The notes under the pieces: generated by a model | The model's input: only the letters and a program-made list of their open reading frames with translations | Told to the model about the DNA's origin: nothing | Databases searched by the model: none | Position numbers and translations under genes: made by a program | Assembly: GCA_002295925.1 (NCBI GenBank) | Contig: DBGO01000011.1 | Location: 58,273-113,687, forward strand | Source: Flavobacteriales bacterium UBA852 | Lineage (GTDB): Bacteria; Bacteroidota; Bacteroidia; Flavobacteriales_E; Vicingaceae | DNA: 55,415 nucleotides | Direction of reading: 5' to 3' | Shown here: positions 1-7,212 of the stretch, one piece after another | How positions within the stretch are numbered: position 1 is the first letter of the stretch | Layout of the letters: each line of letters starts with the position of its first letter

Positions 1-128
1 TTTTAACTGCGTGAAAATTCCACAACTTTGTATAGACCTGCACGTTGGAATTCATAAAAAAAACCACCGCCATCAGTAGAATTTTTATGCCGTTTAATTT
101 TCACATGAGAGTATCCCATTAAAAATAA

Positions 129-159
129 AAACCCCGTTTCTAAATTAGAAACGGGGTTT
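129..159 (-). terminator. Intrinsic terminator of the thrS-infC-rpmI-rplT operon
   Basis: An inverted repeat with arms AAACCCCGTTTCTAA and its complement forms a long, GC-anchored hairpin 20 nt after the rplT stop. On the minus strand it runs into a T-rich tail (TTTTATTTTTAA). The remaining bases 1-128 show no supported gene. Confidence 0.85.
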
Positions 160-180
160 ACCACTTATATGTATTTTAAT

Positions 181-528
181 TTATTTTTTTACTTCGTCAA
201 CAATGGCTTTAAAAGCCTCAGGGTGATTCATTGCCAAATCGGCTAAAACTTTACGGTTAAGTTTAATTCCTTTGGCATTTGCTTTACCCATAAATTCAGA
301 GTAAGACATTCCGTGCTCACGCACACCTGCATTAATTCGCTGAATCCACAATGAGCGGAAGTTTCTTTTCTTTTGTTTACGACCTTCGTAAGCATATTGC
401 ATACCGCGTTCAACGGCATTTTTAGCTACTGTGTAAACATTTTTTCTGCGTCCAAAGTATCCTTTGGCTTGTTTTAAGATTTTTTTTCGGCGTGCTCTTG
501 ACGCTACTGCATTTTTTGATCTTGGCAT
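181..528 (-). CDS. rplT: 50S ribosomal protein L20
   Basis: L20 (bL20) binds 23S rRNA and is needed early in large-subunit assembly. The 115-residue product has the usual length and the conserved basic N-terminus (MPRSKNAVASRARRKKILK), followed by the GYFGRRKN and WIQRINAGVRE motifs typical of the family. It is the last gene of the conserved thrS-infC-rpmI-rplT operon and is followed by a strong terminator. The ATG start is preceded by an A/T-rich leader without a Shine-Dalgarno, as is normal in Bacteroidota. In Proteobacteria and Firmicutes L20 represses its own operon; whether that holds here is not visible, although the 112-nt spacer to rpmI contains a hairpin. Confidence 0.98.
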   Translation of the reverse strand: MPRSKNAVASRARRKKILKQAKGYFGRRKNVYTVAKNAVERGMQYAYEGRKQKKRNFRSLWIQRINAGVREHGMSYSEFMGKANAKGIKLNRKVLADLAMNHPEAFKAIVDEVKK

Positions 529-551
529 AGTTTTAAATTTTTTTGGCTGTT

Positions 552-574
552 AGTGGTTTGACTAATCAAACACT
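552..574 (-). promoter_or_regulatory. Hairpin in the rpmI-rplT spacer
   Basis: The spacer between rpmI and rplT is 112 nt, long for this compact operon. It holds an inverted repeat (arms AGTGGTTTGA and TCAAACACT around a 4-nt loop, with one bulged base) just upstream of the rplT start. It could be an L20-binding or mRNA-processing site, or a chance structure. No T-tail argues for a terminator. Confidence 0.35.
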
Positions 575-640
575 TTTCGTACTAAAAGCCCGGTTAATAA
601 CTGTTTTTAATTTAACCTGAAATTAAAAGATTTTATTCGC

Positions 641-838
641 TTACTTTTTTGCTAACATTACCAATACATTTGGTGTATCGGCTTTGTGTACAAGCGTAAA
701 CTTGGTTAAGTTACGTTTACGTTTTTTCGATTTTTTAGTCAAAATATGACTTTTGTAAGCGTGTTTTCTTTTAATTTTTCCCGAGCCGGTAAAAGTAAAT
801 CTTTTTTTGGCACTGGAATTTGTTTTCATCTTCGGCAT
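641..838 (-). CDS. rpmI: 50S ribosomal protein L35
   Basis: bL35 is a small, very basic large-subunit protein. The 65-residue product has the family length and hallmark motifs: an MPKMKTNSSAKKRF N-terminus, GSGKIKRKHA, and a lysine-rich centre. It lies between infC (38-nt spacer) and rplT (112-nt spacer) in the standard operon order on the minus strand. The start is an ATG without a recognisable Shine-Dalgarno. There is nothing unusual in the protein itself. Confidence 0.97.
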   Translation of the reverse strand: MPKMKTNSSAKKRFTFTGSGKIKRKHAYKSHILTKKSKKRKRNLTKFTLVHKADTPNVLVMLAKK

Positions 839-876
839 AATTCGAAAATTTTAAGGGTTTATATAAGTGGTAATTT

Positions 877-1437
877 TTATTTCTTCTTTTTAACTTTTGG
901 AGCAAGGAACATAATCATTCGCTTACCTTCCAATTTGGGCAACTGCTCTACAGTGGCAATATCTTGTAATTCTTGCGCCAACTTTAACAACAAAATTTCG
1001 CCCTTTTCTTTAAACAAAATTGTTCGTCCTTTAAAGAACACATACGCTTTTACTTTTGCTCCTTCTTCCAAAAACTTTTTGGCATGTTTGAGTTTAAAGT
1101 TAAAATCGTGTTCGTCAGTGTTTGGGCCAAATCGAATTTCTTTAACAACTACTTTGCTTTGCTTTTGTTTTAATTCTTTTTGACGCTTTTTCTGTTCGTA
1201 CAAAAATTTATTGTAATCAATAATTTTACAAACAGGCGGATCGGCTTTTGGCGAAATTTCGACCAAATCCAACCCTTGTTCTTCGGCCATGGCAAGTGCT
1301 TCTTTTGTAGAATATATTCCGGGCTCTACGCCCTCTCCTACAACGCGCACTTCGGGAACTCTAATGTGTTCGTTAATTCTGTGTTCAGCTCTTTTTTGCT
1401 GACGGCCTCTGTTATTATTTCTGCGAATCTTTGCGAT
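877..1437 (-). CDS. infC: Translation initiation factor IF-3 (AUC start)
   Basis: IF-3 binds the 30S subunit, keeps subunits apart and rejects non-canonical start codons. The body is unmistakable: the HRINEHIRVPEVRVVGE segment opens the N-domain, then GLDLVEISPKADPPVCKIIDY, and the C-domain has the VKEIRFGPNTDEHDFNFKLK helix region and EGKRMIMFLAPK end. The first ATG/GTG in frame is a GTG at 1350, but that would cut off the conserved HRINE...VPEV region. The frame stays open upstream to an ATC at 1437, giving 186 residues (about MAKIRRNNNRGRQQKRAEHR), and this ATC sits 8 nt after a strong AAGGAGG. A non-AUG start is classic for infC (AUU in Escherichia coli), where IF-3 represses its own translation. 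It is directly downstream of thrS. The AUC assignment is an inference from frame, spacing and family length. Confidence 0.9.
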   Translation of the reverse strand: MAKIRRNNNRGRQQKRAEHRINEHIRVPEVRVVGEGVEPGIYSTKEALAMAEEQGLDLVEISPKADPPVCKIIDYNKFLYEQKKRQKELKQKQSKVVVKEIRFGPNTDEHDFNFKLKHAKKFLEEGAKVKAYVFFKGRTILFKEKGEILLLKLAQELQDIATVEQLPKLEGKRMIMFLAPKVKKKK

Positions 1438-1445
1438 AGCTAAAT

Positions 1446-1452
1446 CCTCCTT
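1446..1452 (-). promoter_or_regulatory. Strong Shine-Dalgarno of infC
   Basis: AAGGAGG lies 8 nt before the ATC start of infC and immediately after the thrS TAA stop. Almost no other gene in this window has such a site, which fits the known rarity of Shine-Dalgarno use in Bacteroidota. It decides the start at 1437 over the downstream GTG at 1350. Confidence 0.8.
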
Positions 1453-3402
1453 TTAATTTAATTTACTCTTATTTAATTCGTTCTCAATTTCTTTTTTAAC
1501 CAATCCGGCAAAATTCTCAATGCTCATACTGCCTAAATCTTCTCCTCCGTGTTTACGTACCGAAACGGTATTGTTTTCTACTTCTTTTTCCCCAACTATA
1601 AGCATAAAAGGTATTTTTTTCACCTCATTATCTCTAATTTTCTTCCCTACTTTTTCGTTACGGTCATCAACGAAACCGCGAATATCGTAATTATTTAGCA
1701 AATTTAAAATATTTTGGGCATTTTCATTGTATTTTTCACTCACGGGCAAAATTACAATTTGCTCGGGTGTAAGCCAAAGCGGGAAATTTCCGCCGCAATG
1801 TTCTATCAACAATGCTACAAAACGCTCCAAGCTTCCAAATGGTGCCCGGTGAATCATCACAGGACGATGTTTTTGGTTGTCGCTTCCCACATATTCCAAT
1901 TCAAAACGTTCGGGCAAGTTATAATCTACCTGAATGGTTCCCAATTGCCATTTTCTGCCCAAAGCATCTTTTACCATAAAATCGAGCTTAGGTCCGTAGA
2001 AAGCTGCCTCTCCGTATTCCACAACGGTTCGTAAGCCCTTTTCTTTGGCAGCATTGATAATTGCTTGTTCGGCTTTTTCCCAATTTTCATCCGTCCCAAT
2101 GTATTTTTCTTTATTTTCCGGGTCGCGTAATGAAATTTGAGCGGTATAGTCGTCAAATCCTAATGCATTGAATACATAAAGCACCAAATCTATTACTTTT
2201 TTAAACTCATCTTCCACTTGGTCGGGGCGACAAAACAAGTGCGCATCATCTTGAGTAAATCCTCTTACACGAGTTAAACCGTGTAATTCACCGCTTTTTT
2301 CATACCGGTAAACTGTTCCAAATTCGGCTAAACGCAAAGGTAAATCTTTGTATGAACGGGGTTGTGTTTTGTATATTTCGCAGTGATGCGGACAGTTCAT
2401 CGGTTTTAGCAAAAATTCTTCGTTTTCGTCAGGTGTTTTAATGGGTTGAAAACTGTCTTCGCCGTATTTGGCATAATGCCCAGATGTTACGTATAATTCT
2501 TTGCTTCCGATGTGTGGTGTGACAACCGGTAAGTATCCCATTTTTTGTTGAGCATTGCGCATAAAACGCTCTAATCGCTCACGCAACATTGCTCCTTTTG
2601 GCAACCATAAGGGTAATCCTTGTCCTACTCTTTGCGAAAATGAAAACAGTTCCATTTCTTTTCCCAACTTGCGGTGGTCGCGCTTTTTTGCTTCCTCAAG
2701 CATATGCAAATATTCCGTAAGCATTTTTTGTTTTGGGAAAGATATACCGTAAACGCGGGTCAATTGCTTATTTTTCTCATCTCCTCTCCAATAAGCTCCG
2801 GCAACGTTTAATATTTTCACTGCTTTTATAAATCCGGTGTTTGGAATATGTCCTCCACGACATAAATCGGTAAAATCATCATGGTCGCAAAAAGTAATTT
2901 CACCGTCGTTTAATCCTTCTATCAATTCTATTTTGTAAAGATTATTCTCTTTTTTGTAAAATTCGAGCGCTTCTTGTTTTGAAGCTTTGCGCATTTTAAA
3001 TTCTGCCTTTTTTCGGGCAAATTCCAAAAATTTATCTTCTATTTTTTTGAAATCTTTTTCGTGAATGGTTTCATCGCCTAAATCAACATCGTAATAAAAT
3101 CCGTTTTCTATTGCCGGACCAATAGTCAGTTTTATATTGGGATAAAAATATTTTAACGTTTGTGCCAATACGTGCGCCGACGAGTGCCAAAAAGCTTGTT
3201 TACCTTCATCATCGTCCCAGGTTAATAATTTTAAAGTGCCATCTTCGGTAAGCGGAGTTGTTACTTCAATTATTTTACCGTTAAACTTGGCCGAAAGAAC
3301 ATTTCGTGCCAACCCTTCGCTGATGCTTTTAGCAATATCTAAAGGTGTTGTTCCTTTTTCTACTTCTTTAACCGAACCGTCGGGTAACGTTATTTTAATC
3401 AT
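1453..3402 (-). CDS. thrS: Threonine--tRNA ligase
   Basis: ThrRS charges tRNA-Thr and edits Ser-tRNA-Thr. The 649-residue protein has the full bacterial layout: an N-terminal TGS domain (ITLPDGSVKEVEKGTT), an editing domain (HSSAHVLAQ and GGHIPNTG), the class II catalytic core with the zinc-binding MNCPHHCEIY segment, an RYEKSGELHGLTRVRGFTQDD motif 2 region and HRAPFGSLERF motif 3, and a C-terminal anticodon-binding domain. An upstream in-frame start at 3426 would add 8 residues, but the start at 3402 (MIKITLPDG) matches the family and leaves a short leader after the -7 element at 3424-3431. It is the first gene of the thrS-infC-rpmI-rplT operon; infC's ribosome-binding site abuts its stop codon. 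Confidence 0.97.
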   Translation of the reverse strand: MIKITLPDGSVKEVEKGTTPLDIAKSISEGLARNVLSAKFNGKIIEVTTPLTEDGTLKLLTWDDDEGKQAFWHSSAHVLAQTLKYFYPNIKLTIGPAIENGFYYDVDLGDETIHEKDFKKIEDKFLEFARKKAEFKMRKASKQEALEFYKKENNLYKIELIEGLNDGEITFCDHDDFTDLCRGGHIPNTGFIKAVKILNVAGAYWRGDEKNKQLTRVYGISFPKQKMLTEYLHMLEEAKKRDHRKLGKEMELFSFSQRVGQGLPLWLPKGAMLRERLERFMRNAQQKMGYLPVVTPHIGSKELYVTSGHYAKYGEDSFQPIKTPDENEEFLLKPMNCPHHCEIYKTQPRSYKDLPLRLAEFGTVYRYEKSGELHGLTRVRGFTQDDAHLFCRPDQVEDEFKKVIDLVLYVFNALGFDDYTAQISLRDPENKEKYIGTDENWEKAEQAIINAAKEKGLRTVVEYGEAAFYGPKLDFMVKDALGRKWQLGTIQVDYNLPERFELEYVGSDNQKHRPVMIHRAPFGSLERFVALLIEHCGGNFPLWLTPEQIVILPVSEKYNENAQNILNLLNNYDIRGFVDDRNEKVGKKIRDNEVKKIPFMLIVGEKEVENNTVSVRKHGGEDLGSMSIENFAGLVKKEIENELNKSKLN

Positions 3403-3423
3403 TTGCAATAGTTTAAACGGCTG

Positions 3424-3431
3424 CAAAAGTA
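3424..3431 (-). promoter_or_regulatory. Promoter -7 element for the thrS operon
   Basis: TACTTTTG on the minus strand matches the Bacteroidota -7 consensus TAnnTTTG and lies 21 nt before the thrS ATG. No clear TTTG -33 box was found; the upstream region is T-rich. Confidence 0.6.
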
Positions 3432-3462
3432 AGAAAATTGATTGTTTTACCGTTTAAAAAAC

Positions 3463-4038
3463 TTAAATTGATGAAGGAATCCTCATTTTTTCAAATATTT
3501 CTTTATATTCTTTAGTCAATCGAGTTTCAATTTTATAAATATCCGGCTCTCTTGACTTGGGTAATATCAATAAAAAATTTTCTACTCCTTCATTATCTTC
3601 TTGACTTGGGTAAAAAATAAAATTTTCGTCATATTTAATTTTACTAAAAACTAACCTTAAATATATATTTTGTCGCTGACTTTGTGTTCTTTTGGCACTC
3701 ACATCTTTTTCATCCCATTCACCAAAAAATGCAAATCCAAGAGCAGGATTTTGCTTATACAGTTTCAAACACAATTTTAAAACAGCGGTTAAAACCTCTC
3801 TAAATGTATTAAAATCTTTCCCTATTCTTAATTTATACTTTTCGGGATGTGAAGAAAACTTTTTAGGATAAAACTTCACAACACATATATCCCATTCAAA
3901 AAAATCAACTTTTAAAATATATTTTTTCTTGGATTTGGTATTAATTTTATATTCGTACGAAAACTTTTCTCCAAAAAAAGATGTAGTAGACTTCCTAATA
4001 GGATTACCTATTTCTTGAACGCTCTCTAAATCAAACAC
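3463..4038 (-). CDS. Hypothetical protein, 191 aa (ORFan-like)
   Basis: I do not recognise this protein. It is predicted soluble, with no signal peptide or membrane segment. It looks like alternating beta strands (KFSYEYKINTKSKKKYILKVDFFEWDIC read in pieces) followed by a helix (VLTAVLKLCLKLY), then another strand and a basic, Gln-rich stretch (SAKRTQSQRQNIYLRL). The start must be GTG at 4038, because the frame is closed by a stop upstream and offers no ATG nearby. Its 5' end lies 5 nt after the stop of a 53-codon reading frame, so the two are probably cotranscribed. It is A/T-rich relative to its core-gene neighbours, which suggests a lineage-specific or acquired gene. Confidence 0.65.
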   Translation of the reverse strand: MFDLESVQEIGNPIRKSTTSFFGEKFSYEYKINTKSKKKYILKVDFFEWDICVVKFYPKKFSSHPEKYKLRIGKDFNTFREVLTAVLKLCLKLYKQNPALGFAFFGEWDEKDVSAKRTQSQRQNIYLRLVFSKIKYDENFIFYPSQEDNEGVENFLLILPKSREPDIYKIETRLTKEYKEIFEKMRIPSSI

Positions 4039-4043
4039 AATTA

Positions 4044-4205
4044 CTACATAATAAAAGTATAGGCCTTAATTTGATACTTTTCAATATCCTTTTGAGATAC
4101 TTTTGAAAGTTTTATCTTATGCTTTTTTTTCTCGTGCAATTGTAATTCCGTTTTATTTTTTACGGAATTTTTATCTATTGATGAAAAAGAATCGGATACG
4201 CCCAT
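4044..4205 (-). CDS. Small lysine-rich hypothetical protein, 53 aa
   Basis: A short reading frame begins with an ATG at 4205 (MGVSDSFSSIDKNSV) and ends with TAG at 4044. The middle is strongly basic (HEKKKHKIKLSKVSQK) and the rest polar, with no membrane segment. It ends 5 nt before the GTG start of the 191-residue gene, the spacing of a two-gene operon. The small-basic-then-larger arrangement recalls toxin-antitoxin or nucleic-acid-binding cassettes, but no family resemblance supports a function. It could be non-coding; the tight coupling is the main argument for it. Confidence 0.45.
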   Translation of the reverse strand: MGVSDSFSSIDKNSVKNKTELQLHEKKKHKIKLSKVSQKDIEKYQIKAYTFIM

Positions 4206-4268
4206 TTTTCATTTTTTATGATATACAAAATTAATAAAAATATTAAAATCAATGAATTAAAAACAAAA

Positions 4269-4943
4269 TTAATATAAATCTACAAAATAAAAATACTTGG
4301 TTTCGTTGTTCAATTGATATGATTTTTCAACTGTCTCGCCAAAATCAAAGTGGATAGTTTTTTTAAACAGTGGTCCTGCAAAACAAAAAGTGTGAAATTC
4401 GCCATTTTCTCCGCAAGGGTCGGTTCCTTTTGCCATTTCAGGAATCAAGTTGGGGGTAACTTCTTTTTTTAACAAATGCTTATTGGCTTCATTTGTTGCA
4501 CAAATAATGGTTCTAAAACCGTCTTTATTAAAGGATTTCACCAATTCAGTCGTGTTTTCATTCCACAAAGGATAAATTCCTTTCATTCCTACTTCTACCA
4601 ATTTTTTATCGCGATATTCTTTTAAATCTTGCAAGAAAATATCACCATGCACCACATAATCTACGCCTTGATTTTTGTAATGAAGTAATTTTTTTCGCAA
4701 AGTATTTTCATAAGTTTCATGTGTATTATCCTGTAATTCGATAAAATCTAAAGGTAAACTCAATGCTTCAGCTTGCTTTTTGATAAGTTCTTGCCGAATG
4801 CCGTGCATTGTTAATCGATTAGTTGATGTATGTTTATTTGAAATCAACGCAATAACCTCGTAATCAGAAGACTTAATCAACCTATATAAAGCATAAGTAC
4901 AATCTTTACCGCCACTCCATGCAACTATAATTTTCTTTTTCAT
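4269..4943 (-). CDS. Dph6-like ATP-binding (PP-loop) protein
   Basis: This belongs to the adenine-nucleotide alpha-hydrolase family that includes eukaryotic and archaeal diphthine-ammonia ligase (ATP_bind_4, COG2102). The N-terminus carries the PP-loop (IIVAWSGGKDCTYALY), and the C-terminal part has the family signature GENGEFHTF. The 224 residues are typical for bacterial members. Bacteria lack diphthamide on EF-G, so the amidated or thiolated substrate of the bacterial branch is unknown. It lies 1 nt after the DUF5683 gene in a minus-strand run behind parB, so it is probably cotranscribed. Family assignment is firm; biological role is not. Confidence 0.85.
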   Translation of the reverse strand: MKKKIIVAWSGGKDCTYALYRLIKSSDYEVIALISNKHTSTNRLTMHGIRQELIKKQAEALSLPLDFIELQDNTHETYENTLRKKLLHYKNQGVDYVVHGDIFLQDLKEYRDKKLVEVGMKGIYPLWNENTTELVKSFNKDGFRTIICATNEANKHLLKKEVTPNLIPEMAKGTDPCGENGEFHTFCFAGPLFKKTIHFDFGETVEKSYQLNNETKYFYFVDLY

Positions 4944-4944
4944 T

Positions 4945-5505
4945 TTAGAAATTTAGTGTAAGCGAAAATCCTTTTTGCCATTTTTGCGAATAATTTATTT
5001 GATGTAGTGACGGCTGGATGTTGAGCGACAAATCATCGCTCACATCAAAATAAAACAAATGTGCATCTACCGAAGCATCAATTATATTCAAAGCATACAC
5101 CAATCCGGTTAAAATATACATCAAATCACGGTTTCGTTTGTAATAATCGACTAATTGCACCATGGTTTGGTCATTATAAACCAATAAGTATGGGTCGGTG
5201 GTTGCAGGGTCATTATCGGTTCGGTAAATGTATGCCCGTTTATAGTTTTGAAACTTACTGTTCAAATCTATCGATAAATAAACCGTTGTGGCCATTGCGG
5301 CGTATATTACGGGAATTTTCCAGTATTTTTTGTTGTACACCTGCCCCAATCCGGGTAAAACTGCAGACATAATAGATGCTTTTAGAGGACTGTGCTTTGG
5401 TAAACTGTCGGTAAGCAATGTGTCTTGCGATAATTGATTTTTTTGCGCAATTGCTGAAAAAGACAAAACCAAAAAAAATATTATTAACCGTAAGGATAAA
5501 CGCAT
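4945..5505 (-). CDS. DUF5683 domain-containing membrane protein
   Basis: The 186-residue protein starts with a signal peptide (LRLIIFFLVLSFSAIAQ), followed by a polar linker and the DUF5683 core. The core has the motif SAVLPGLGQVYNKKYWKIPVIYAA, two to three hydrophobic segments (including DLMYILTGLVYALNIIDASVDAH) and a C-terminal strand region. The function is unknown. The family is characteristic of Bacteroidota and is commonly encoded directly behind parB, as here, where it starts 1 nt after the parB stop. This suggests an envelope protein coexpressed with the chromosome-partition genes. Confidence 0.85.
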   Translation of the reverse strand: MRLSLRLIIFFLVLSFSAIAQKNQLSQDTLLTDSLPKHSPLKASIMSAVLPGLGQVYNKKYWKIPVIYAAMATTVYLSIDLNSKFQNYKRAYIYRTDNDPATTDPYLLVYNDQTMVQLVDYYKRNRDLMYILTGLVYALNIIDASVDAHLFYFDVSDDLSLNIQPSLHQINYSQKWQKGFSLTLNF

Positions 5506-5506
5506 T

Positions 5507-6394
5507 TTATAATCCTAAAATTTCTGCAATTCGCTCCAATTGTTCATCCGACTTGTATTCAATCACTATCTTACCTTTGCCGTTTGCCGATTTTTGAATT
5601 TTTACCGGCGCTTGCAACATATCCGACAAATCGTCTTTAATTTTTTGCTGAGTAAAGGATAAAGGTGTACTCTGTTTCTTTTTTACCTTTTGCTCTACAC
5701 CACCCTTAACAAGTTCTTCGGTTTGACGGACAGAAAGTCCTTTTGCCAATATTAAACGAAAGTATTGCAATTGTTTTTTTGTTTCTGGAACAGAAATAAG
5801 CGCACGTGCATGCCCCATACTCAATTTTCCATCGCGAATAGCTGCTTGAATTTCAGGTGGTAATTTTAATAATCGAAGATAATTGGCAACTGTGGAACGT
5901 TTTTTCCCTACCCTTTTACTTAACTCTTCTTGCGTAAGACTGCATTCATCTACCAATCGCTGATAACTCAAAGCCACTTCAATAGCATCAAGGTTTTCGC
6001 GTTGAATATTTTCGACCAATGCCATTTCGAGCATTTCTTGGTCGTTTGCAACACGAATAAATGCAGGAATAGTCTCCAGCTCAGCCATTTTAGAAGCTCT
6101 AAAGCGTCTTTCTCCGGATATTAACTGGTATTTACCATACCCTAATTTGCGAACCGTTATTGGCTGAACAACGCCTAATTCTTTGATAGAAAGAGCTAAT
6201 TCGGCTAATGCTTCTTTATCGAAATTTGTTCGAGGTTGAAATGGATTTACTTCAATTTGCTCGATAGGAATTTCGGCAACCGAACCTAGTATTGCCGCTT
6301 TTTCTTCCGTGCTTTTGGCGGTAATATCGGTTTCGGAATTTTGCAACAGCGCACTCAATCCCTTTCCTAATGCCGGTTTCTTCTGATTACTCAT
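5507..6394 (-). CDS. parB: Chromosome partition protein ParB
   Basis: ParB binds parS sites, spreads as a CTP-dependent clamp and works with ParA in chromosome segregation. The 295-residue protein shows the ParB/Srx box with the CTP-binding GERRFRASK segment and the ENIQRENLDAIE motif (about residues 90-140), the HTH core (LTQEELSKRVGKKRSTVANYLRLL) and a C-terminal dimerisation region rich in basic residues. Its start overlaps the parA stop region by 8 nt, so the two are translationally coupled. I found no convincing parS site in this window. Confidence 0.96.
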   Translation of the reverse strand: MSNQKKPALGKGLSALLQNSETDITAKSTEEKAAILGSVAEIPIEQIEVNPFQPRTNFDKEALAELALSIKELGVVQPITVRKLGYGKYQLISGERRFRASKMAELETIPAFIRVANDQEMLEMALVENIQRENLDAIEVALSYQRLVDECSLTQEELSKRVGKKRSTVANYLRLLKLPPEIQAAIRDGKLSMGHARALISVPETKKQLQYFRLILAKGLSVRQTEELVKGGVEQKVKKKQSTPLSFTQQKIKDDLSDMLQAPVKIQKSANGKGKIVIEYKSDEQLERIAEILGL

Positions 6395-7196
6395 CTAACG
6401 GTATAGTTTTTTCTGCGTTCGACATTTTTGTTAAATCATTCTTTTGCAATAATTCACGCGCCAAATTGAGGTAATTTATCGCACCTTTGGATGAAGCATC
6501 GTGCATAATAATAGTTTTGCCGTGGCTGGGCGCTTCTCCCAATTTGGTATTTCTTTGAATAATTGTATCAAAAACCATTTGCTGGAAGTGTGTTTTCACA
6601 TCCTCAACCACTTGATTGGCTAAACGCAAACGGATATCATACATTGTAAGCAATAATCCTTCTATCTCTAATGCTGGATTTAAGCGCGATTGTACAATTT
6701 TAATGGTATTGAGTAATTTGCCCAATCCTTCAAGAGCAAAATATTCGCATTGTATCGGAATAATTACCGAATCGGCGGCAGTAAGTGCATTAACGGTAAT
6801 CAACCCTAAAGAGGGCGAACAATCGATTAAAATAAAATCGTAATCATCTTTGATTTTGTGCAATGCATTGCGCATCATTTTTTCGCGGTTGGCAAGATTT
6901 ATCATTTCTATCTCGGCACCAACCAAATCGATGTGTGCCGGCAATAAGTCCAAGTTGGGTGATTCGGTATGTAAAATGGCATCCGAAGGTTCAATTTCAT
7001 TAATCAGGCATTCATAGATGCTCTGTTTCACATTTCGCGGATCATACCCTACTCCCGAAGTTGAATTTGCTTGCGGATCGGCATCTACCAATAAAACTTT
7101 CTTTTCCAACACACCCAATGCTGCGGCTAAATTAATAGCCGTAGTGGTTTTTCCTACTCCGCCCTTTTGATTTGCTATGGCAATTATTTTCCCCAT
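6387..7196 (-). CDS. parA: Chromosome partition ATPase ParA/Soj
   Basis: A P-loop ATPase of the MinD/ParA superfamily; it forms ATP-dependent dimers on DNA and moves ParB-parS complexes. The 269 residues begin with the deviant Walker A (KGGVGKTTTAINLAAALG), followed by VDADPQANSTSGVG and Walker B (YDFILIDCSPSLGLITVNAL). It has no N-terminal DNA-binding extension, so it is of chromosomal Soj type. It overlaps parB by 8 nt and starts 16 nt after the metal-dependent hydrolase gene, which suggests that the transcript begins upstream of that gene. Confidence 0.97.
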   Translation of the reverse strand: MGKIIAIANQKGGVGKTTTAINLAAALGVLEKKVLLVDADPQANSTSGVGYDPRNVKQSIYECLINEIEPSDAILHTESPNLDLLPAHIDLVGAEIEMINLANREKMMRNALHKIKDDYDFILIDCSPSLGLITVNALTAADSVIIPIQCEYFALEGLGKLLNTIKIVQSRLNPALEIEGLLLTMYDIRLRLANQVVEDVKTHFQQMVFDTIIQRNTKLGEAPSHGKTIIMHDASSKGAINYLNLARELLQKNDLTKMSNAEKTIPLDE

Positions 7197-7212
7197 TTAT
7201 ATGTTTTAATTA

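Noticed and set aside
3..119. Short minus-strand reading frame of 38 codons after the rplT terminator (MGYSHVKIKRHKNSTDGG...)
   Set aside because: No recognisable family, no promoter element and very close to the window edge; too little support to call a gene.
877..1350. GTG start for infC at 1350
   Set aside because: It removes the conserved N-terminal IF-3 segment; the frame is open to an ATC at 1437 with a strong Shine-Dalgarno.
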